A stretch of 39,338 nucleotides of DNA from Candidatus Coprocola pullicola (GCA_018715395.1 DVLQ01000039.1:1-39338); one strand, 5' to 3'. Positions 19,570 to 30,174 are shown, counted from the first letter of the stretch. Made by a program: numbers and translations. Notes: generated by a model not told the origin, from the letters alone.

Positions 19570-21279
19570 ATGTTTAAAATTTCTATAGAAATGATTCCTT
19601 TTTTGATTCTCCTTTTTTTATTGGAAAACAAAATCAGTAAGCAGTATAAAAGTATATTTTTGTATCATCTATACTTACTGCTTATTATAAGATTACTTTT
19701 GCTTGTTAGTGTTGGAGAATATGCTCTGCTGCAAATTTCTATTGCTAATATCAAATCAGATGAAATGGTTAGTCCAATACAAACAGAGCATAACGCTATA
19801 CAATTAAAAATACTACAAAGTTCTCCCCCTTTTTATGAAGAAAATGATGCTTCTATTTTGGCAGAAAAAGTAATCAGATAGATTATAAAAAATACTGATT
19901 TATGGTTGGGCTATAATAATAGTATTATAGTTGTTTTTAGCTATATTACAATATAGAGCATTTTAAAAAAATGAAAAGAGGAAGAATGTTCATAGAATCC
20001 GAAAATGTTATGCAAATATATCAAAGAGTATGCAAAGAAATGAATATTTAAAAAATACCACAGCTTTGGAATTGTCATGTGATACCAAGTCCTATGTGTT
20101 TTGGATTTTTGAAAAAGGGGATTTATATTACAATAGAAGATTTAACAGAAGAAGAACTGGAAATGCTTTTTAGACATGAGCTGTATCATTATAAAAGGCA
20201 GGATTTGTTTTACAAATTTTTATTGTTACTAGAGCATATCTGAAAAGTCCTATGTATTCATCATTTTAACAAAATGGCAATTGCAACAATATGAATAAAA
20301 GCAAAAAAGCAAGAGGCTAACTTATCATATCTAGTAACAATACGACGAAACTGTTTAAGTTTATGAAAAAAATATTCAACCAAATGTCGTTGCTTATAAA
20401 GATGCCAATCCATAAACCATGTTTTTTTGTATTGCGTTTGGGTGGTATCACACAGGTGTATAATGTATTCACAGATTTCTTCGCAACCATATGCTCTATC
20501 AGCACTAATACGACTACCATGAATATCTATTGTTTCAAGCCGAGAGAGGGCGGTGTTACTATCGTGGATTTGACCGCCGGACAGCAGAAATGAAATGGGG
20601 TTGCCTAATTCATCCACAATGGCATAAATTTTGGTACTTTTTCCACCATGACTTGTACCAATAAATTGATTGCATTCTGAATTTAAAGCCCTTTTTTAGC
20701 TCCTGCACTTTGTGGGTGTGCTTTGATATGAGCTAAGATTTTCTAAATCAGCATCAGTGTTTAAAATGTGAAAAACAGTTTCTAAAGTATCATCATCTCG
20801 CCATTTGCAGAATCTACTGTAAACACTTTGGTGAGGAGGATGTCGTCTTCCCATGCAGAACCACTGCGGACAAGCCACATAATTGCATTGAACATTGTTC
20901 TATTATTCCATTTTGGAGGACGTCCTGTTTTGGATACGGGAAAAAATCAGCAATGCGTTCCCATTCTGAATTGCTGAGTTCATATCGTTTTGCCATGTCT
21001 ATCATCTCCTATCCTATCCGGTATTACTATAACATATAATAGACTTTTGTGCACTTTTCACTTTTCAGATACGCTCTAGTTATTATCATTCATTTTTGGA
21101 ATTTTTTTGTGAGAGGATTAGTAAAAAAGGTAGAAAAGGAAATGGAACTTTACTGTGATGATTTTATGATGAAAAAATATACTGCTCAGAAAAGAAAAGT
21201 ATATAGTAATATGTTATTGTCTTTATTACAAGAAAGTACACTAAAAAGACAACTTTTTTATACTACATTTACAAAGTAA
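19570..21279 (+). pseudogene. Decayed BlaR1-like M56 metallopeptidase gene, interrupted by an IS5-family element
   Basis: Before the IS: ITIEDLTEEELEMLFRHELYHYKRQDLFYKFLLLL (HExxH). After it: VIIIHFWNFFVRGLVKKVEKEMELYCDDFMMKKYTAQKRKVYSNMLLSLLQES. Confidence 0.82.
20233..21075 (-). mobile_element. IS5-family insertion sequence with disrupted transposase
   Basis: Terminal repeats AGCATATCTGAAAAGT / ACTTTTCAGATACGCT; CTAG duplication (20229-20232, 21076-21079); transposase fragments YELSNSEWERIADFFPYPK, PHQSVYSRFCKWRDDDTLETVFHILNTDADLENLS, NPISFLLSGGQIHDSNTALSRL, WHLYKQRHLVEYFFHKLKQFRRIVTRYDKLASCFFAFIHIVAIAILLK. Confidence 0.9.
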
Positions 21280-21288
21280 TGTTGTGAT

Positions 21289-22534
21289 ATGAAAAAAAGA
21301 ATAGAAAATATATGGGAAGGAAGAAAAAAGAAAAGAGGATTTGTACTGTCTGTTCTGTGTAGTGTTGCTATTATGATGAGCTATGGATTGGTAGGTTGCA
21401 ACATGTAACAGCAAAATCAACAAGAATAAAGCGACAACACTATTAAGTCTTTTGCAATGTAAAACAAAATATGTAACAGATAATTCCACGGTGGCAAATA
21501 TACTCACTATACTAGACACTGTTGCTGAAGAAGTACAATGCAACGATTTTGAAATACAAAGCAGTCAAGAGCCTTATGACATTATTGTATGCTATAAAAT
21601 AAAAAATTAGGATACTGTATTGGATGGTGATGCTGTATGGAAATCAGATATTTTTCATTCTTATGAAGATCATAGTGCTGTATTGTTTAGTCTAATTGAT
21701 AATCTTGGATATGTGACATATGATTTTGTAAATGAACAGGACAAAAAAGTATGACAATAAACAGAGGGGAATTATTATTTTTAAATGATATTTCTCAAGA
21801 TGATATAGATTCGCCACAAGATTATAAAATTTTTGGGGGTCGGGTGTACACTCATTTTGATAAAATAAATATAACAGCAAATGAAGCAGAAGAACAAAAA
21901 CAGACAAATACTTTTTTGCAAGAAATGATGAAGATAGTTTGCCAAGATATATCAAAAAGAGATAACATTGTTTTGCAACAACAAATATATCCTTATGCTA
22001 TCTCTATATTGGAAGAACACAATGATTTTCCATAAAGCCATTTACTGTCAAATCATAAAGGGGAGCTTATGAATACTTTGCAAAGAAAACAAAACAAATA
22101 AGAGATTATGCTTATAAATATGCTTGTATATTCCCTCTCCAAAAGGAAAAAAGCATGAAACAGAAGAAGGAAGTGTTTTTGATTACTATGCTAAAGTAAA
22201 GTACAATATTTTTGAAGTATTACATCAGCCTCAAGGAAATGTGCTTTATTATATACAAACAGATATAAAACCTACAAAAATTGTATTAGATGCACAAGGA
22301 AATATAAAAAATATACAACAACCCATAGAAGGAGAATCTTTGAAGAATTCTGTGAAAGCAATGTGCTAAGAAGATACAGAAATGATACAATCTCTTTTGG
22401 AACAAAATGAAACCATGACAGATATAATATTTGGTTTAGAAAAATTACAAGAAGATATTGCATTATATGTTTACAAAAATCAGTTGGATATTTCCTTTTA
22501 TTCACTAGATGGCATTGATACAATATCATTATAA
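21289..22534 (+). pseudogene. Degenerate continuation of the BlaR1-like locus
   Basis: Scattered short frames (MKKRIENIWEGRKKKRGFVLSVLCSVAIMMSYGLVGC..., MTINRGELLFLNDISQDDIDSPQDYKIFGG...) with many stops. Confidence 0.5.
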
Positions 22535-22638
22535 AAATATATTTGTTGCAAAGTGAAAGTAGAGTTGTTAAAATAAAGGATATAAAAAACTTATATGTAT
22601 CAAATAAGACAAAGATGAAAAAAGGGATGGCGTAATCT

Positions 22639-23502
22639 ATGGAAAAGTCTTTGCTTGAAACATTACAACAACGATATGATGAAGGCAAGTATCAATTTAT
22701 AATAGATAAATTATTAGAAATAGAACCGGAAAAATGGGGATATGATTTAACTTGTCTTTTTGCTCGAGCGCTCAATGAATTAGGAGAGTATGAAGATGCT
22801 GTGGGATATCTTTTAAAGGTGGCAAAAGAAGGCAGAAAAGATTATATGTGGTATGTGAGAATGGGATATGCTTACTTTTTGCAAAAGCAATATCAAAAAT
22901 CCAATCAGATGTTTCAAAAAGCATTGAAATTACAGCCCAATAACCAAGAAATATTTCTTTTTGCAACATTGGCTTCCAGTGCGGAAAAAGAAGAAAATAT
23001 CCATGAGCATATAAAAGAAATGATAACACAACTGAAAAAAGTGGGTGAAAAAGCAGACTATATGACGCAAGAAGTAGAAGAAATTATACAAAAATTACCT
23101 GCTGAGGATTGTATATTAAATATTCATACACTTTTGAAAACATTTTCAGATGGAAATATTACATTTCATATTAAAAGAAATTTATTGAAAGACTGGAAAG
23201 GCTCTAGAAATTGCTTTGCTACTAATCGTATTATTATAGATGGTAAGAAAATCGGATTTATGTATCGGGATATACCAAAAGAAGGACAGGATGATAGTGG
23301 ATGGCGATTTACAGCAGGAGATGAAAGCAGCAGTTATATGGCGGATGAAAGAAATTTTGGCTTGTATGACTTGAATTTACTTTGCAATTACGACCCTGAT
23401 ATTATTTCTTTTTTAAACGCACCCTATGGCAAGGCGTATTATAGAGATGAACAAGGTATATTTCGTGAGGCAGAACCCCCAAAATTTAAAAAAAACCAAT
23501 AG
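22639..23502 (+). CDS. TPR-repeat protein with C-terminal DUF2185-like domain
   Basis: TPR-like YVRMGYAYFLQKQYQKSNQMFQKALKLQPNNQEIF; C-term CFATNRIIIDGKKIGFMYRDIPKEGQDDSGWRFTAGDESSSYMADERNFGLYDLNLLCNYDPDI. Confidence 0.75.
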   Translation: MEKSLLETLQQRYDEGKYQFIIDKLLEIEPEKWGYDLTCLFARALNELGEYEDAVGYLLKVAKEGRKDYMWYVRMGYAYFLQKQYQKSNQMFQKALKLQPNNQEIFLFATLASSAEKEENIHEHIKEMITQLKKVGEKADYMTQEVEEIIQKLPAEDCILNIHTLLKTFSDGNITFHIKRNLLKDWKGSRNCFATNRIIIDGKKIGFMYRDIPKEGQDDSGWRFTAGDESSSYMADERNFGLYDLNLLCNYDPDIISFLNAPYGKAYYRDEQGIFREAEPPKFKKNQ

Positions 23503-23611
23503 CCAATATTTATAAAACTCTAATATAGTTTTATTTTTAGAAAAAAATTTCAATTAAAAGTTCCGGAAATAATATTGATAAAAAAATCATTTATAATTTA
23601 CAAATAAAAAA

Positions 23612-23688
23612 TTTGATAGGTTTTCTGTATTTTTTTAGAAAGCCTATCAAATAAGACAATCTTAAAAGGGCAAATGCCTTTTTTTTAT
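23612..23688. terminator. Two terminator hairpins between convergent genes
   Basis: TTTGATAGGTTTTCT...AGAAAGCCTATCAAA and AAAAGGGCAAATGCCTTTTTTTT. Confidence 0.75.
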
Positions 23689-23697
23689 TTCAAAAAA

Positions 23698-24630
23698 TTA
23701 GTATTGTTTTGAGATGTAACTGCTGGCTGCAATAGCCGCAACTGCACCATCGGAACAGGCTGTCACAATCTGACGGAGAGGTTTTGTTCTAGTATCGCCT
23801 GCTACAAAAACACCGTCTATTTTTGTATGACAATCTTCAGAAGCAGAAAGATATCCTTCAGGGCTTGTGTCTAAAAAGTCTGATACAATATGATTGTCTG
23901 GAGCATATCCAATAGCAATAAAAACACCGTCTATCGGAATGGTTGAAGTTTCTTTTTTATGACTGTCATATATGTTGGCGGAGGTTACTTTGTGTCGCCC
24001 ATTGATTTTTGTAACTTGACTGTTATACATAATTGTAATATTTTTTCTTGCCATGACAGCGTCAACTAAAGCTTTTTCTGCTGTAAAAGTTTCTTTGCGG
24101 TGTACCAGCAACACTTTTTGGCATTGATTCGATAAAAAAAGAGCATCCTCTAACGCTGTATTGCCGCCCCCTACTATGATCACCTCTTTATTGCGAAAAA
24201 ACATGCCATCACAAGTAGCGCAATAAGATACGCCTTTGCCTGTCAATTCTTTTTCGCCAGAACAGTGTAAAAGACGTCGTTTTACACCATTTGCTACAAT
24301 GACTGCTTTTGCCATATAGGTATTTTTTGTTGTAACCACTGTTTTCGTTTTTTGAGAAAAATCCACAGACGTCACTTCTTCAAAACGAATGTTTGCTTTT
24401 AAGTCAATGGCTTGTTGATATAATTGCTGTGCAAAAATAGCTCCCGAAATAGAGCGAATAGCAGGATAATTTTCTATCTGGGATGTAATAGCGGCTTGTC
24501 CGCCATATAAATTGCCATCCAACACAATGACAGAAAGACCAGCGCGTAAAGCATAAATAGACGCTGTTATCCCTGCTGGACCTGCGCCGATAATCAACAC
24601 ATCAGCAGCATTTTTTTGTTTTGTAGCCAT
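23698..24630 (-). CDS. trxB: Thioredoxin reductase (NADPH)-like FAD flavoprotein
   Basis: DVLIIGAGPAGITASIYALRAG, YCATCDGMFFRNKEVIIVGGGNTALEDALFLS, GVFVAGDTRTKPLRQIVTACSDGAVAA. Start at 24630 chosen over the long ORF. Confidence 0.93.
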   Translation of the reverse strand: MATKQKNAADVLIIGAGPAGITASIYALRAGLSVIVLDGNLYGGQAAITSQIENYPAIRSISGAIFAQQLYQQAIDLKANIRFEEVTSVDFSQKTKTVVTTKNTYMAKAVIVANGVKRRLLHCSGEKELTGKGVSYCATCDGMFFRNKEVIIVGGGNTALEDALFLSNQCQKVLLVHRKETFTAEKALVDAVMARKNITIMYNSQVTKINGRHKVTSANIYDSHKKETSTIPIDGVFIAIGYAPDNHIVSDFLDTSPEGYLSASEDCHTKIDGVFVAGDTRTKPLRQIVTACSDGAVAAIAASSYISKQY

Positions 24631-24781
24631 AATGATAAACTCCTTTCCTGTTTTATTTTTATAATATAACAAAATATAACCCATTTCATACAAAAACGGC
24701 CTACTTCTTTTGACCAATGTATGGTATACTTTTAAAAGAAGTTTACCTTCTAATGATAAGAAAGGGGTGTATATAGTCAAT

Positions 24782-25630
24782 ATGATACAATGTTTGCAAG
24801 ATAGAATCAAGTTAAGTGATGAAAAGAATATGCCTGCTTTTGGCTTGGGATGTTATAAAGCAATGGATGCGGAAGTGGAAAAGGCTGTTAGAAGCGCTTT
24901 AGAAAGCGGATATACTATGATAGACACTGCTACAAGATATGAAAATGAATATTCTGTGGGAAAAGCTATAAAAGAAAGCGGTATTGATAGAGAAAAGCTG
25001 TTTGTTGTCACAAAGATATGGCCTACTTTTTACAACAAACCAGAAAAAGCCATTGAATATAGTTTAAAACAATTAAATATAGACTATATAGATATGTATT
25101 TGCTCCATTGGCCTGGTGTAGATGAAACAGCCAGATATCGTACATGGGAAGCGATACAAAAATATATGCAAAAAGAGTTAATTCAAAATGCAGGCGTTTC
25201 TAATTTTAAAATACATCACTTAAAAGGAATGTATCAAGCTTTTGGAAAAATGCCTGCAGTCAATCAAATAGAATTACACCCGTGGTATCCTCAGCAAGAG
25301 ATTACTTCTTTTTGCAAAGAAAATGATATTGCAGTGGAAGGTTGGGGACCCATTTTTAGAGGACATATCAAAGAGGCGCCTCTTATGGCAGAATTGGCAG
25401 AAAAGTATGGAAAATCTCCGGTGCAAGTGACATTACGCTGGCATATACAAAAGGGATTTATTGTGATACCAAAATCTTCCAATCCCGAAAGAATTAAACA
25501 AAATGCAGACGTTTTTGATTTTGAATTAACAACAGAAGATATGAAAAAAATTGACCAGTTAAGTTGTGGAAAACATTTTGGAAATGACTCGGATACTTAT
25601 ACAGGAGAAGATTTTCAATTTACTATTTGA
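24782..25630 (+). CDS. Aldo/keto reductase
   Basis: MPAFGLGCYKA, MIDTATRYENEYSVGKAI, IDYIDMYLLHWPG, GVSNFKIHHL, VIPKSSNPERIKQN. Confidence 0.93.
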   Translation: MIQCLQDRIKLSDEKNMPAFGLGCYKAMDAEVEKAVRSALESGYTMIDTATRYENEYSVGKAIKESGIDREKLFVVTKIWPTFYNKPEKAIEYSLKQLNIDYIDMYLLHWPGVDETARYRTWEAIQKYMQKELIQNAGVSNFKIHHLKGMYQAFGKMPAVNQIELHPWYPQQEITSFCKENDIAVEGWGPIFRGHIKEAPLMAELAEKYGKSPVQVTLRWHIQKGFIVIPKSSNPERIKQNADVFDFELTTEDMKKIDQLSCGKHFGNDSDTYTGEDFQFTI

Positions 25631-26832
25631 GGTTGTGTTAACATAATATGAAAATAAAAATGCAGAAAAAAATTTTAAAAATGTAATTCCAAAAAAGAGC
25701 ATATAAATAAAAGGGAACACTTGAAAAAATTTTTTAAACCAATGCTTTACTTGTTCTTGAGAATATGTAAAACCTGCAACATAGGCGAGTGGGCGTTCGA
25801 ACAAATCATAATGGCTATGGATAAAATGATAATAGAACAGAAAAATTGGAAATCAGATTCAAAACAATGGAATCCTTTTTTCGTTTTGTAATAAGATTTA
25901 AAAGTTTTATGGAAAGATTCTATCACATGATTACTGATATCATCATGAAAGCAATGGTAAACATGATATTTTGATTTCGGATAGACAAGCATAAGCGGCT
26001 AAATATCAAGACCATCTGCAACAACGATAATAGGAATTGTATCTGTGATATTGCGAGGCTTTTTAAAGAGTGTAAGAGCAGTATTGCTGTTTGTTACACC
26101 AGATAAAGCAATCACAACTGTTGTTTCAGAATCCAGCAATATCCAAATATCATGCTGCTGTTTTTTAATTTTAATATCAGTTTCATCAACGTGCCATTGA
26201 TTAGAGTATAGGTTAGACTTTTGCAGAAGAAAGTAAAAAAACGGTTTTGAAAAAAGCTGCAAAAGGGCAAATCCAACCATAAATAGAAATGTGAAAATAC
26301 AAACCGCAAGAATATTTGTATCTGCCTAAAAGAGCAGTAGACCTCAAATAAAGCGTAAGAGCATATAAAATAACATTTGGTGCAAAACGAAATATTTTAA
26401 AAGAAACTCTGGTAAATGCAGGAAACTTCTTTTTATAAAAGTTCAAATTAACAATAGAAACTTTAATAGAGTGGTTGGTCTTTTTAGAATTACATTTAAA
26501 ATGAATAAAAGAGTGGTATTTGTGTCAAGCAAAAATATTTTTGCCACAAATAGGGTATTTTGGGCAGTATTTGTCAGACGTTTTTATTTTGTTAGAATTT
26601 AAAGTAAAACAATGGTAACATTTGCAACAAATATATTTTTGACGTCTGTATTTCTCTTTCTCATAGCGATAAAGGAAATGACAAAAACAATGAAGATAAG
26701 AAATAGTAAAATTTTTAAAGGTAATTTTTATATTTATGCATAGAAACAGCTCTTTTCTGAGAGAAAATGTTTTCGTTTTAGGATACTTTCAATCAGGGGC
26801 TGCTGTCTATATCATTTTAAACGAATAGAATC
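25631..26832 (-). mobile_element. Degraded insertion sequence (about 1.2 kb, DDE transposase, IS6-like by 8-bp duplication), parent of MITEs A-D
   Basis: Perfect 8-bp duplication CTATTTGA (25623-25630, 26833-26840); ends GGTTGTGTTAAC / GAATAGAATC; transposase fragments NQWHVDETDIKIKKQQHDIWILLDSETTVVIALSGVTNSNTALTLFKK and HCFHDDISNHVIESFHKTFKSYYKTKKGFHCFES in broken frames. Confidence 0.88.
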
Positions 26833-26858
26833 CTATTTGATAAAAGGAGATATCAAAA

Positions 26859-27272
26859 ATGAATCAGTTTGAATTACTTGTTTGTTGTGTTGAAAATTAT
26901 AGCCACATTAAAAATGTAGCAAGCAATAAAGTTGCACATTCCTTTGGACAAAAGGGGATTTTTGAATTGCTTTTGGAAGGGTACGAGGCTTATTGCAATA
27001 TGGACGAAGGCTTTTTTATTGGTATGATAGATGGATATATGGAAAATACAACAGATGCACAACAGTCGGAATATAATAAACACAAACAAAGACAAGCAGT
27101 GCTTCCAAAGGTATTGAAACAAATTGCAAAAGAAAAAAATATGACAAAAATAGAAACCATAAAATCTTTTTATGCTTCTAAAACAGGAGAGGCTTTTGCC
27201 AATGACAGCACAGAGTATTATAATAAAACCCCTGAAGAATTGGTAGAACTCTACAATCAGGAAACAATATGA
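26859..27272 (+). CDS. Uncharacterised protein, possibly DUF3791-like N-terminus; overlaps cbiD by 4 bp
   Basis: ORF with RBS aaggag; ATGA overlap with cbiD. Family assignment tentative. Confidence 0.6.
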   Translation: MNQFELLVCCVENYSHIKNVASNKVAHSFGQKGIFELLLEGYEAYCNMDEGFFIGMIDGYMENTTDAQQSEYNKHKQRQAVLPKVLKQIAKEKNMTKIETIKSFYASKTGEAFANDSTEYYNKTPEELVELYNQETI

Positions 27273-28378
27273 ATCAAAAAAATTTAAAATGGGGATATAC
27301 AACAGGCAGTTGTGCCGCAGCAGCTGCAAAGGGAGCTGTAACATTACTTTTATTAGGTCAAAAACTGCAAAAAACTTCTCTTTTGACACCAAAAGGGATT
27401 ACATTACAGTTAGATTTTATCAACTGTAGTTGGAAAGGTGAAAAAACAATTTGTGGTGTAAAAAAAGACAGCGGCGATGACCCTGATGTGACAAATGGTA
27501 TTGTGATATATGCTACAGCAGAAAAAATTGAAAAAGGCATTATCATAGAAGGGGGAGAAGGCATTGGGCGTGTGACCAAAAAGGGATTGCAACAGCCTGT
27601 TGGCGCAGCAGCCATCAACAAAGTTCCTCGAGAGATGATAAAAAAATGTATTGAAGAAATTTCTGCATTGGCACAATATCATGGAGGCATTGCTGTAACC
27701 ATATGGACGCCGCAAGGAAAAGAAATTGCAAAAAAAACATATAATTCTAGGCTGGGTATTTTGGGAGGTATTTCTATACTAGGGACAAGCGGTATTGTAG
27801 AGCCTATGAGTGAAAGGGCACTGTTAGACAGCATTATAGTAGAACTAGGTATGAAAGCGGCTAATAGCAATCAAAATTTGATATTGACGCCGGGAAATTA
27901 TGGTCGCGCTTTTTTAAAAAAAGAGTATGGTATTGATGTGGAAAAAGCTGTTAAAATCAGTAATTTTGTAGGAGAAACACTGGATGCTGCAAAGCAATTG
28001 TCATTACATGCAATATTACTTGTAGGACATATTGGAAAACTGGTAAAAATAGCAGGAGGCATTATGCAGACTCATTCAAAATATGCTGATTGCAGAATGG
28101 AAATTATAGGAGTTCATGGTGCGATGGCCGGAGCCGATACCAAAACCATACAATCTATTATGCAGTGCATTACAACAGAAGAAGCGTTACTTTTATTAAA
28201 AGAAAAGGGATTACTGGAAAAAACAATGGATTCTATTTTAAAAAAAATGCTGGAGCATATGCAGTATAGACTGGGAGAAAAAACGAAAATAGAAGTGATT
28301 GTATTTTCTGAAAAATTGGGAGTTTTAGCTCAAACAAAGAATGTGGAAGCATTTTTAAAAAATTGGCGACAGCAATAA
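27269..28378 (+). CDS. cbiD: Cobalt-precorrin-5B C1-methyltransferase CbiD
   Basis: WGYTTGSCAAAAAKGA, DSGDDPDVTNG, GEGIGRVTKKGLQQPVGAAAINKVPREMI. Confidence 0.96.
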   Translation: MNQKNLKWGYTTGSCAAAAAKGAVTLLLLGQKLQKTSLLTPKGITLQLDFINCSWKGEKTICGVKKDSGDDPDVTNGIVIYATAEKIEKGIIIEGGEGIGRVTKKGLQQPVGAAAINKVPREMIKKCIEEISALAQYHGGIAVTIWTPQGKEIAKKTYNSRLGILGGISILGTSGIVEPMSERALLDSIIVELGMKAANSNQNLILTPGNYGRAFLKKEYGIDVEKAVKISNFVGETLDAAKQLSLHAILLVGHIGKLVKIAGGIMQTHSKYADCRMEIIGVHGAMAGADTKTIQSIMQCITTEEALLLLKEKGLLEKTMDSILKKMLEHMQYRLGEKTKIEVIVFSEKLGVLAQTKNVEAFLKNWRQQ

Positions 28379-28390
28379 AGGGGTGATGAT

Positions 28391-29200
28391 ATGGTACATT
28401 TTGTGGGAGCCGGCAGCGGCGCGGTAGATTTGATTACAGTACGAGGACAAAAACTGTTGAAAAATGCAGATGTGATAATCTATGCAGGCTCGCTGGTTAA
28501 TGCAGAATTGTTAAAAGAAGCAAAAGAAAATTGCATGATTTATAACAGTGCAAAAATGACACTAGAAGAAGTGATAAAAGTAATGCAAGAAAATAAAGAA
28601 AAAGAAATCGTTCGCCTTCATACGGGAGATACTAGTTTATATGGAGCCATTAGAGAACAGATGGACGCTTTAAAACAATTGCAAATACCGTATGATATTT
28701 GTCCCGGAGTCAGCTCTTTTTGTGGTGCGGCGGCAGCTTTGCAAATGGAATATACATTGCCAAATGTATCTCAAACAGTGATTATTACAAGAATGCCGGG
28801 AAAAACACCCGTACCGGAAAGAGAAGATATTTCTAAATTAGCCAAGCATCAGGCAACAATGGTTATTTTTTTAAGTGCAGGATTGTTGGAAGGGCTAGAA
28901 AAAAAATTGCAGCTTGGAGGTTGTCATAAAGATATGCCTGCCGCAATTGTGTATAAAGCGACTTGGGAAGACGAAAAAATAATACGCTGTAGTGTTTCTA
29001 CATTAGCAAAGTCTGCAAAAGAAAATCATATTACAAAAACAGCATTGGTGATAGTAGGAAATGTATTAGGAGATAACTATGAACGTTCTTTATTATATCA
29101 CCCTGATTTTTCTACAGAATTTAGAAAGGCAAAAAAAAATGAAATTATATGTCATAGGGTTTACAAAAAAAGGCACCACATTGGCAAAGAAAATTTGTGA
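28391..29200 (+). CDS. cbiF: Cobalt-precorrin-4 C11-methyltransferase CbiF
   Basis: MVHFVGAGSGAVDLITVRGQKLLKNADVIIYAGSLVN, RLHTGDTSLYGAIREQM, PGVSSFCGAAAALQMEYTLP. Confidence 0.96.
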   Translation: MVHFVGAGSGAVDLITVRGQKLLKNADVIIYAGSLVNAELLKEAKENCMIYNSAKMTLEEVIKVMQENKEKEIVRLHTGDTSLYGAIREQMDALKQLQIPYDICPGVSSFCGAAAALQMEYTLPNVSQTVIITRMPGKTPVPEREDISKLAKHQATMVIFLSAGLLEGLEKKLQLGGCHKDMPAAIVYKATWEDEKIIRCSVSTLAKSAKENHITKTALVIVGNVLGDNYERSLLYHPDFSTEFRKAKKNEIICHRVYKKRHHIGKENL

Positions 29201-30164
29201 AAAAATGGATGATGCAAATTGTTTTTCTATGAAATGCCAAGAAGAAGGAATTACAATGGTTTCTTCCTTAAAGAATTGGACAGAAAAAGCATTTCAAAAA
29301 GCAGACGGCATTGTATTTGTAGGCGCTTGTGGCATTGCTGTAAGAGCAATTGCTCCGTTTTTGAAAGAAAAATTTTGCGACCCTGCCGTTGTGGTAGTAG
29401 ATGAAAAGGGCAGTTTTGTGATTTCTTTATTATCCGGTCATGTGGGAAAAGCAAATATGCTTACTAATAAGATAGCACAAAAAATTAATGCTACAGCAGT
29501 GATTACCACTGCTACAGATATCAATAACATTTTTGCAGTAGATGTGTGGATAAAGCAAAAAGGGTTTTTATATTTGAAAAAAGAAGAAGCAAAGAAAATG
29601 ATGAAATGGATTTCCGCTGCATTATTGGATAAAAAAATAGTAGGCTTTGATACCATATTTGAATATGATGCATTGCCAAAGGGTATACAAGCAAAAAAAG
29701 AAGGTGAGATTGGAATTTCTCTTTCCATTTATCATGAAAAAAAGAAATTTGAAAAAACACTTTTTTTGATTGCGCCTATTGTACATATTGGTATAGGTTG
29801 TAAAAAAAATATAAGTTCTCAAGCGGTGGAAGAAGCTGTTTTTTGGATATTAAAAAAAGAAAATATCCCTATAGAAGCAGTAGAAGCGCTTTCCACCATT
29901 GATTTGAAAAAAAATGAAAAAGGGATTTTGTATTTTTGTGAAAAATATCAAAAACCGCTTCATACTTTTTCAGCAGAAGAATTGTCAAAAGCAGAAGGGA
30001 ATTTTACCGCGTCTGATTTTGTAAAACAAACAACAGGAGTAGACAATGTTTGTGAAAGAGCTGCTATATGTTCTTGCGATTATGGAAAATTACTTCTTCC
30101 CAAAAAAGTATACAATGGCGTTACAATTGCACTGGCAATGAAAAAAATGACGATTTCATTTTAG
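29139..30164 (+). CDS. cbiG: Cobalt-precorrin 5A hydrolase CbiG
   Basis: DGIVFVGACGIAVRAIAPFLKEKFCDPAVVVVDEKGSFVISLLSGHVGKAN, HIGIGCKKNISSQAVEEAV. Confidence 0.94.
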   Translation: MKLYVIGFTKKGTTLAKKICEKMDDANCFSMKCQEEGITMVSSLKNWTEKAFQKADGIVFVGACGIAVRAIAPFLKEKFCDPAVVVVDEKGSFVISLLSGHVGKANMLTNKIAQKINATAVITTATDINNIFAVDVWIKQKGFLYLKKEEAKKMMKWISAALLDKKIVGFDTIFEYDALPKGIQAKKEGEIGISLSIYHEKKKFEKTLFLIAPIVHIGIGCKKNISSQAVEEAVFWILKKENIPIEAVEALSTIDLKKNEKGILYFCEKYQKPLHTFSAEELSKAEGNFTASDFVKQTTGVDNVCERAAICSCDYGKLLLPKKVYNGVTIALAMKKMTISF

Positions 30165-30174
30165 GAGGAATTTT

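Noticed and set aside
22272-22688. 138-aa ORF on - strand
   Set aside because: Antisense to decayed blaR1-like DNA and the TPR gene start; no recognisable family.
26874-27392. 172-aa ORF on - strand
   Set aside because: Antisense to orf 26859 and cbiD, with low-complexity hydrophobic composition.
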